This document shows, in pieces, positions 59,283 to 64,000 of a stretch of 64,000 nucleotides of DNA. The stretch lies in the NCBI RefSeq assembly GCF_018129085.1, contig NZ_JAAGBB010000013.1:96615-160614 (forward strand), written 5' to 3'. A program made the translations under genes and the position numbers. The first letter of the stretch is position 1, and each line of letters starts with the position of its first letter. The DNA comes from Plastoroseomonas hellenica (GTDB taxonomy: Bacteria; Pseudomonadota; Alphaproteobacteria; Acetobacterales; Acetobacteraceae). The notes under the pieces were generated by a model. The model had not been told where the DNA came from. It was given only the letters and a program-made list of their open reading frames with translations, and made no database searches.

Positions 59283-60911
59283 TCACATGACCTGGCGCAG
59301 CAGGAAATAGAGGCTGCCCGCCAGCGCGATCGCCGCCGGCAGGGTCAGCACCCAGGCCATCAGCATGCTGCGCACCGTGGACCACTGCAGCCCGGCACCA
59401 CTCGCCGCCATGGTGCCGGCGACGCCGGAGGAGAGCACATGCGTGGTCGAGACTGGAAGATGATAGACATCGGCCGCACCGATGGTCGCCGCCGCGACGA
59501 GCTCCGCCACCGCACCCTGTGCGTAGGTCATGTGCGTCTTGCCGATCTTCTCGCCGACCGTCACCACGATGCGCTTCCAGCCCACCATGGTGCCGAGGCC
59601 GAGCGCGAGCGCCACCGTCACCTTGACCCAGAGCGGGATGAACTTGGTGCTGTCGTCGAGGGTCGAGCGATAGGCGGAGAGCGTCGTCGCCTCCGGTGCC
59701 GCGAAGCGGGCGCCGTGGGTCGGCATCAGGCGGATCGCGTCGGAGACCAGGTACATGTCGTTGCGCATGTTGCCGGTGGCGGCGGCGGGGATGCGGCGGA
59801 TGGCGCCGTATTCCTGCACCTGGCGGCCGATGTCGTGGGTCAGCACCGCGAGGGCAGCGAAGGTTTGCCCACTGTCGAAGCTGCGCTCGCGGACCGCATT
59901 GCCGACGATGGTGCGAGCGTCGGCGACCGGGACCTGCGCACCCTGGGCGCGGGTTTCGAAGATGGTGGCGGCCCGGGTCGTCGCCTCCATGAAGGCGGGC
60001 GTCGCGCTTTCCGGCATGGCGCGGTTCAGCGCATAGGCGGTCGGCACCGCGCCGATGAGGATGAGCATGATGAGGCCCATCCCCTTCTGCCCGTCGTTCG
60101 AGCCATGCGCGAAGGAGACGCCGGTGCAGGTGAAGATCAGCAGGCCGCGAATCCAGAGCGGCGGCGCGCCGTCGGCGGCTGGTGCCTCGTAGAGAGCGCG
60201 GTTGCGGATCAGCGCGCGCATCGCGACCAGCAGCAGTGCGGCGCAGCCGAAGCCGACCAGCGGGCTGAGCAGCAGCGCCTGGAAGGTGCTGGTCGCTTGC
60301 GACCAGTCGACGCCGGAGGTCGCGCTGCCGGCCGGCGCCATGAGCTGGTTGGCGATGCCGACGCCCATGATGGAACCGATCAGCGTGTGCGAAGAGGAGG
60401 CCGGCAGGCCCAGCGCCCAGGTGCCGAGATTCCAGATGATGGCCGCGATCAGCAGCGCGAAGATCATCGCGAAGCCGGCGCCGCTGCCGACCTGCAGGAT
60501 CAGCTCCACTGGCAGCAGGTTGATGATGCCGAAGGCGACGCCGCCGGCCGAGGTGAGCACGCCGAGGAAGTTGAAGAAGCCCGACCACATCACGGCGACC
60601 GTGGGCGGCAGGCTGTGGGTGTAGATGACGGTCGCGACCGCATTCGCGGTGTCGTGGAAGCCGTTCACGAACTCGAAGCCGAGGGCGATCAGCAGCGCAA
60701 TGCCGAGCAGGACGAAGGCGCCGATCGCGAGCGGCTCGGCCCCCGCATCGCTCATGTCGCCGGTCAGGCTGCGAACGGCATAGGCGATGCCGCCGAGCAG
60801 GATGGCGAGGAAGATGAGCGCGGCGGCGAAATGCGGCTTCTGGTCGAGCTCGGGGCGCCGGACCTCAGGGGGATGGTCCATGGGCCTCGTGGCCAAGGCG
60901 GCGTCGGACAT
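59283..60911 (-). CDS. pit: Pit-family inorganic phosphate transporter
   Basis: A 542-residue inner-membrane carrier with ten or more helices. The two inverted PHO4/Pit signatures are present: GFEFVNGFHDTANAVATVIYTHSL near residue 80-100 and GVSFAHGSNDGQKGMGLIMLILIGAVPTAYAL near 270-300, plus PASSSHTLIGSIMGVGIAN and PVSTTHVLSSGVAGTMAASG. It moves metal-phosphate by proton symport. A soluble central loop of about 120 residues is within family range. The ATG at 60911 begins MSDAALATRPM. An inverted repeat at 60973-60990 is a possible regulator site. Confidence 0.95.
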   Translation of the reverse strand: MSDAALATRPMDHPPEVRRPELDQKPHFAAALIFLAILLGGIAYAVRSLTGDMSDAGAEPLAIGAFVLLGIALLIALGFEFVNGFHDTANAVATVIYTHSLPPTVAVMWSGFFNFLGVLTSAGGVAFGIINLLPVELILQVGSGAGFAMIFALLIAAIIWNLGTWALGLPASSSHTLIGSIMGVGIANQLMAPAGSATSGVDWSQATSTFQALLLSPLVGFGCAALLLVAMRALIRNRALYEAPAADGAPPLWIRGLLIFTCTGVSFAHGSNDGQKGMGLIMLILIGAVPTAYALNRAMPESATPAFMEATTRAATIFETRAQGAQVPVADARTIVGNAVRERSFDSGQTFAALAVLTHDIGRQVQEYGAIRRIPAAATGNMRNDMYLVSDAIRLMPTHGARFAAPEATTLSAYRSTLDDSTKFIPLWVKVTVALALGLGTMVGWKRIVVTVGEKIGKTHMTYAQGAVAELVAAATIGAADVYHLPVSTTHVLSSGVAGTMAASGAGLQWSTVRSMLMAWVLTLPAAIALAGSLYFLLRQVM

Positions 60912-60972
60912 CGGCGGGGGCTCCTGGGGCAGGGGTGCCTTCCACCTATCGCGCGCTGATCCGCCTCCGGAT

Positions 60973-60990
60973 GACGGTTGCAAGACCGTC
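60973..60990. promoter_or_regulatory. Inverted repeat between the TctC and Pit genes
   Basis: GACGGT-TGCAAG-ACCGTC, perfect 6-bp arms, 62 bp upstream of the Pit start and 56 bp after the TctC stop on the minus strand. It could be an operator for pit or a terminator of the preceding gene. It does not look like a standard Pho box. Confidence 0.4.
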
Positions 60991-61045
60991 TGGTGAAGAG
61001 GAAATCCAATGATTACAACGCGGTAAGTTCTAGTTTAGCTGGCCG

Positions 61046-62035
61046 TTAGTCGATCCGGATTCCGGCTGCCCGGACCAGGGCGGCATGGCGTGCCAGCTCC
61101 GCCGAGAGCAGGGCCGCCAGGCGCTCCGGCGGCCCGCCCAGGATGTCGAGGCCGGCGGCTTCGAGCCGCGTCCGCGCCTCGGCATCGGTGAGCACCGCGT
61201 TGATGGCGGCGTTGGCGGCGCCGATCACCGTGGCCGGCGTACCCTTCGGCGCCAGCAACCCGAACCAGGTGCCGAAGACGAGGTCCGGCATGCCGAGCTC
61301 GGCGCTGGTCGGGACGTCGGGCAGGGTGCGGCTGCGGGTCTCGGACAGCACAGCGATGGCGCGGACCTCGCCTGCGCGCACCTGCCCGGCGGTGCCGGTC
61401 ATCAGGTTGAACATCGCCTGCAGGCGGCCGGCGATCAGGTCGGTCATCGCAGCCGCCGGCGCCGCATAGGGGACATGCACCATCTCGGTTCGCGTCTCCT
61501 GGCGGTAGAGCTCGCCCGCCAGATGCATGGAGCTGCCGTTGCCGGAGGAGCCGTAGTTGATCCGGCCCGGATTGGCGCGGGCGTAGGCGGTGAACTCGGC
61601 GAGTGTCCGGGCCGGCAGGTCGCGGTTCACCACCAGGATGTTCGGCACATTGCCGATCAGGACCACCGGGTCGAAGTCGCGCACGGGGTCGAAGGGCAGG
61701 TCGCGGTAGAGCGCCGGGTTGGTGGCCAGCGTGCCGGCCCAGGACCAGAGGAAGGTATAGCCGTCCGGCGCGCTACGGGCCGCGGCCTGGGCGCCGATAT
61801 TGCCGTTGGCGCCGCCGCGGTTGTCCACCAGGAAGCGCTGCGGCAGGCGCTTCTCCAACTCCTGCGCGACGATCCGGGCCAGGGTATCGGCGGTGCCGCC
61901 GCCGCCTGGCGCCGGCAGGATGATGCGCACCGGGCGGCTGGGCCAATCGGCGGTCTGCGCATAAGCCGCCCATGGACCGTATGGCAGGCCGGCGGCGGGG
62001 AGGGAGGCCAGCAGGGCGCGGCGGCTGACGGTCAT
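61046..62035 (-). CDS. Bug/TctC-type receptor protein
   Basis: A 329-residue receptor. Signal: VSRRALLASLPAAGLPYGPWAAYAQ. Mature motifs: VRIILPAPGGGGTADTLARIVAQEL, VDNRGGANGNIGAQA, YGSSGNGSSMHLAGELYRQ and HVPYAAPAAAMTDLIAG. The ATG at 62035 begins MTVSRRALLAS. It is the fourth such receptor in the window and, like the others, has no TctA/TctB nearby. Its upstream region carries the Fur-box-like dyad at 62115-62139, so it may be iron-responsive or share a regulator with exbB. Confidence 0.9.
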   Translation of the reverse strand: MTVSRRALLASLPAAGLPYGPWAAYAQTADWPSRPVRIILPAPGGGGTADTLARIVAQELEKRLPQRFLVDNRGGANGNIGAQAAARSAPDGYTFLWSWAGTLATNPALYRDLPFDPVRDFDPVVLIGNVPNILVVNRDLPARTLAEFTAYARANPGRINYGSSGNGSSMHLAGELYRQETRTEMVHVPYAAPAAAMTDLIAGRLQAMFNLMTGTAGQVRAGEVRAIAVLSETRSRTLPDVPTSAELGMPDLVFGTWFGLLAPKGTPATVIGAANAAINAVLTDAEARTRLEAAGLDILGGPPERLAALLSAELARHAALVRAAGIRID

Positions 62036-62114
62036 CGGCGGTCCTCGGAGGGGCCTCGGCGGGCCAGCCATTCTTGCCGCGCGGGGCTGGCTTGCAAGCG
62101 CCTTGTCGGATAAC

Positions 62115-62139
62115 GTAATTGCAAATGACTCGCAGTTAC
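62115..62139. promoter_or_regulatory. Fur-box-like dyad between the TctC gene and exbB
   Basis: GTAATTGC, then AAATGACTC, then GCAGTTAC: 7 of 8 outer arm bases pair, and the core TTGCAAATGACTCGCAG resembles the sites at 31850 and 33545. It is 80 bp upstream of the TctC start and about 317 bp upstream of exbB. Confidence 0.5.
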
Positions 62140-62375
62140 GCTTCAAGCCTTCTGCACGCCGTGTCCAAGAGGTGGCCAAGCCATGATCCGTGCGCTTCCC
62201 CCCCTGCCTTGCGCGTCCTCCGCGCTGCGGGGAGTGGCTTGGCCTCCTCCCGGGTTGGCATCGCGGGCCGCGCACTGATAGGGCGACAGGCCGGTGGCGG
62301 CGGGCAGACCGCCCCGGTGGGGGGAATATCCGGTGCATCGCGGTGCCATGCGGAGACATGGGTCCGCTCGCCTTG

Positions 62376-62395
62376 GGCTCGCCGGCCGGCGAGCC
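62376..62395. repeat. 20-bp perfect palindrome in the exbB leader
   Basis: GGCTCGCCGGCCGGCGAGCC is its own reverse complement. It lies 61 bp upstream of the exbB start. It could be a dimer-binding site or a cruciform/terminator-like element. Confidence 0.8.
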
Positions 62396-62455
62396 GCGTT
62401 CGTGGCCCTGGCGTGATCCTTCGCATCGCGCCCAGAAGCAGGAAGTAGAGTAATC

Positions 62456-63127
62456 ATGACCCCGCACGGACCCGACCTGTCGCTGACCGCGCTGATCCTC
62501 GCCGCCGATCCGGTGGTGAAAAGCGTGATGGCGCTGCTGGTACTGGCCTCGATCGCCTGCTGGGGCGTGATGATCGAGAAGTTCATCACCCTTGGCCGCC
62601 TGGCGCGCGAGGCGCGCGCGATCAAGGAGATCGAGCAGCCGCAGGGCGACGGCCTCGCCGCGGAAGTGCTGCGCGCTGGCGGCACCGAATGGCGCGAGGG
62701 CCGCGACGACGAGGAGAGCGGCGGCGAATTCCGCGACCGGATCGAGCGTGCGATGCGCAGCGTCTTCGCCGCGCGCATGCGCCTCGCGGAGCATGGGCTG
62801 CCGATCCTCGCGACCACCGGTTCGGTCGCGCCCTTCGTCGGCCTGTTCGGCACCGTCTGGGGCATCATGAACAGCTTCTCCGGCATCGCGCAGCGCCAGG
62901 ACACCAGCCTGGCGACCGTCGCCCCGGGCATCGCGGAAGCGCTGTTCGCGACCGCGATCGGCCTGGCGGCGGCGATCCCGGCGGTGATGGCCTATAACCG
63001 CTGCGCCATTCGCCTCGGCCGGATCCGTGCGGAAGGCTTTTCGGCGATCGGCACCATCGCGCAGCGCCTGGCGCGCCGGCCGCGCGTGGCGCGTCCCGCC
63101 GCGGTGCGCGGCGCGGCGGCGGAGTAA
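62456..63127 (+). CDS. exbB: ExbB (MotA/TolQ/ExbB proton channel)
   Basis: A 223-residue inner-membrane protein. Three helices: about 18-40 (DPVVKSVMALLVLASIACWGVMI), 115-145 (LPILATTGSVAPFVGLFGTVWGIMNSF) and 160-185 (VAPGIAEALFATAIGLAAAIPAVMAYN). The conserved GLFGTVWGI and TAIGLAAAIPAVMAYN motifs are intact. With ExbD it uses the proton gradient to energise TonB. First gene of exbB-exbD-tonB, 5 bp before exbD. Confidence 0.95.
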   Translation: MTPHGPDLSLTALILAADPVVKSVMALLVLASIACWGVMIEKFITLGRLAREARAIKEIEQPQGDGLAAEVLRAGGTEWREGRDDEESGGEFRDRIERAMRSVFAARMRLAEHGLPILATTGSVAPFVGLFGTVWGIMNSFSGIAQRQDTSLATVAPGIAEALFATAIGLAAAIPAVMAYNRCAIRLGRIRAEGFSAIGTIAQRLARRPRVARPAAVRGAAAE

Positions 63128-63132
63128 TCGCC

Positions 63133-63654
<522 letters not shown>

Positions 63655-63656
63655 CC

Positions 63657-64000
63657 ATGCGACGTCTTGGATGGTTGGCCTATGGCGCTTCCGCGCTGGT
63701 GCACGGCGCGGCCATCGCCATGCTGCTGCGCGCGGTGGATCAGCCGCCCGTCGAGGAGCTGACCCAGATCGAGCTGGCGATGGCCGAGCCGGCACCGGAG
63801 CCAGAGCCGGTCGAGCCTGTCCCGGAGCCGGAGCCGATGCAGGAACCGGCCCCGCCGCCGCCGGAGCCGATCCAGCCGATCGCGGAGCCGGAGCCGATGC
63901 AGGAACCGCCGCCGCCCGAGCCCGAGCCGCCGCCACCGGAGCCGCCCCCGCCCGAGCCGCCTCCGCCGGAGCCCCCGCCGCCGGAGCCGGAACCGCCGCC
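63657..64000 (+). CDS. tonB: TonB (5' part; runs off the window)
   Basis: The ATG at 63657 lies 2 bp after the exbD stop. The first 114 residues are visible: a cytoplasmic start MRRLGWLAYGASALVHGAAIAMLLRAV forming the membrane anchor (with the conserved His in the helix), then VEELTQIELAMAEPAPEPEP and a long Pro-Glu linker in which EPEPMQEP occurs twice. The C-terminal receptor-binding domain is beyond the edge. It should link ExbB/ExbD to the outer-membrane receptor at 29353-31809. Confidence 0.9.
   Translation, partial: MRRLGWLAYGASALVHGAAIAMLLRAVDQPPVEELTQIELAMAEPAPEPEPVEPVPEPEPMQEPAPPPPEPIQPIAEPEPMQEPPPPEPEPPPPEPPPPEPPPPEPPPPEPEPP

Larger units (their letters stand above)
62036..62455. 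other. 420-bp intergenic region upstream of exbB
   Basis: It holds the Fur-box-like dyad at 62115-62139 and a 20-bp perfect palindrome at 62376-62395. The exbB ribosome binding site is GGAAG at about 62442-62446. Several weak hairpins lie between. The frames through it lack family character, and I found no riboswitch consensus. The long leader is unusual for a tonB operon. Confidence 0.5.

Noticed and set aside
59262..60959. 565-residue plus-strand frame opposite pit
   Set aside because: Arg/Gln/Asp/Gly-rich antisense of a membrane protein; no motif.
62036..62455. Cobalamin riboswitch before exbB
   Set aside because: A few B12-like fragments occur (GGGAATATCCGGTGC) but the ordered boxes, including the AGCCAGGAGACC-type box, are missing.

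Overview
The window is GC-rich, densely coded DNA from a free-living alphaproteobacterium. I infer the family Acetobacteraceae (Roseomonas-like). The reasons are the very high GC, the many Bug/TctC-type periplasmic receptors, the hydantoinase, amidase and gamma-glutamyltransferase catabolic genes, and the overall gene style. No rRNA, tRNA, CRISPR array, insertion sequence or prophage was recognised. About 60 genes are called; almost all are uptake, catabolism or local regulation.

Layout. 0-0.45 kb: the end of an amidase. 0.45-0.63 kb: a dense array of mini-hairpins. 0.63-8.1 kb: a hydantoinase A/B, FAD oxidase and TctC operon with a divergent LysR gene. 8.1-15.7 kb: a five-gene operon (CocE-type hydrolase, peptide-type binding protein, GAF protein, TctC protein, gamma-glutamyltransferase) with its own divergent LysR gene. 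15.8-19.4 kb: an M29 aminopeptidase, a small unknown protein and a RoxA-like di-haem lipoprotein. 19.5-23.4 kb: an IclR regulator divergent from an FAD dehydrogenase and a LivK-type binding protein. 23.4-28.0 kb: a GlxA-type regulator with an HD hydrolase, a sugar dehydrogenase lipoprotein and an MscS channel. 28.0-33.5 kb: an iron operon set (ECF sigma, FecR, STN-type TonB receptor, PepSY protein, tiny membrane protein). 34.4-45.7 kb: a catabolic island (two peptide-type binding proteins, amidase, class III aminotransferase, TctC, hydroxyacyl-CoA dehydrogenase, GntR regulator, penicillin acylase) with the same 8-bp palindrome GATATATC at three promoters. 46.4-54.3 kb: a TetR-controlled ABC importer whose subunits are interleaved with an epimerase, an acetyltransferase, a DapA-like enzyme and an L-serine dehydratase. 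54.3-56.0 kb: a decaying patch with a possibly shortened LuxR regulator and a frameshifted ModA-like pseudogene. 56.0-57.4 kb: DUF1428 and VOC genes with matching ECF-type promoters, then a glycine-zipper lipoprotein. 57.5-60.9 kb: 3-hydroxybutyrate dehydrogenase, acetoacetate decarboxylase and a Pit phosphate transporter. 61.0-64.0 kb: another TctC gene and an exbB-exbD-tonB operon running off the end.

How it fits together. The ExbB/ExbD/TonB proteins at the right end would energise receptors such as the one at 29-32 kb, and Fur-box-like sites sit near both loci. Most uptake proteins here are orphans: nine solute-binding proteins are present but only one ABC permease and one ABC ATPase. The most interesting unexplained systems are the GATATATC-linked amidase/acylase island, the interleaved TetR/ABC/DapA-like pathway, and two unrelated hairpin repeat families, one of which supplies the stop codon of the upstream gene.
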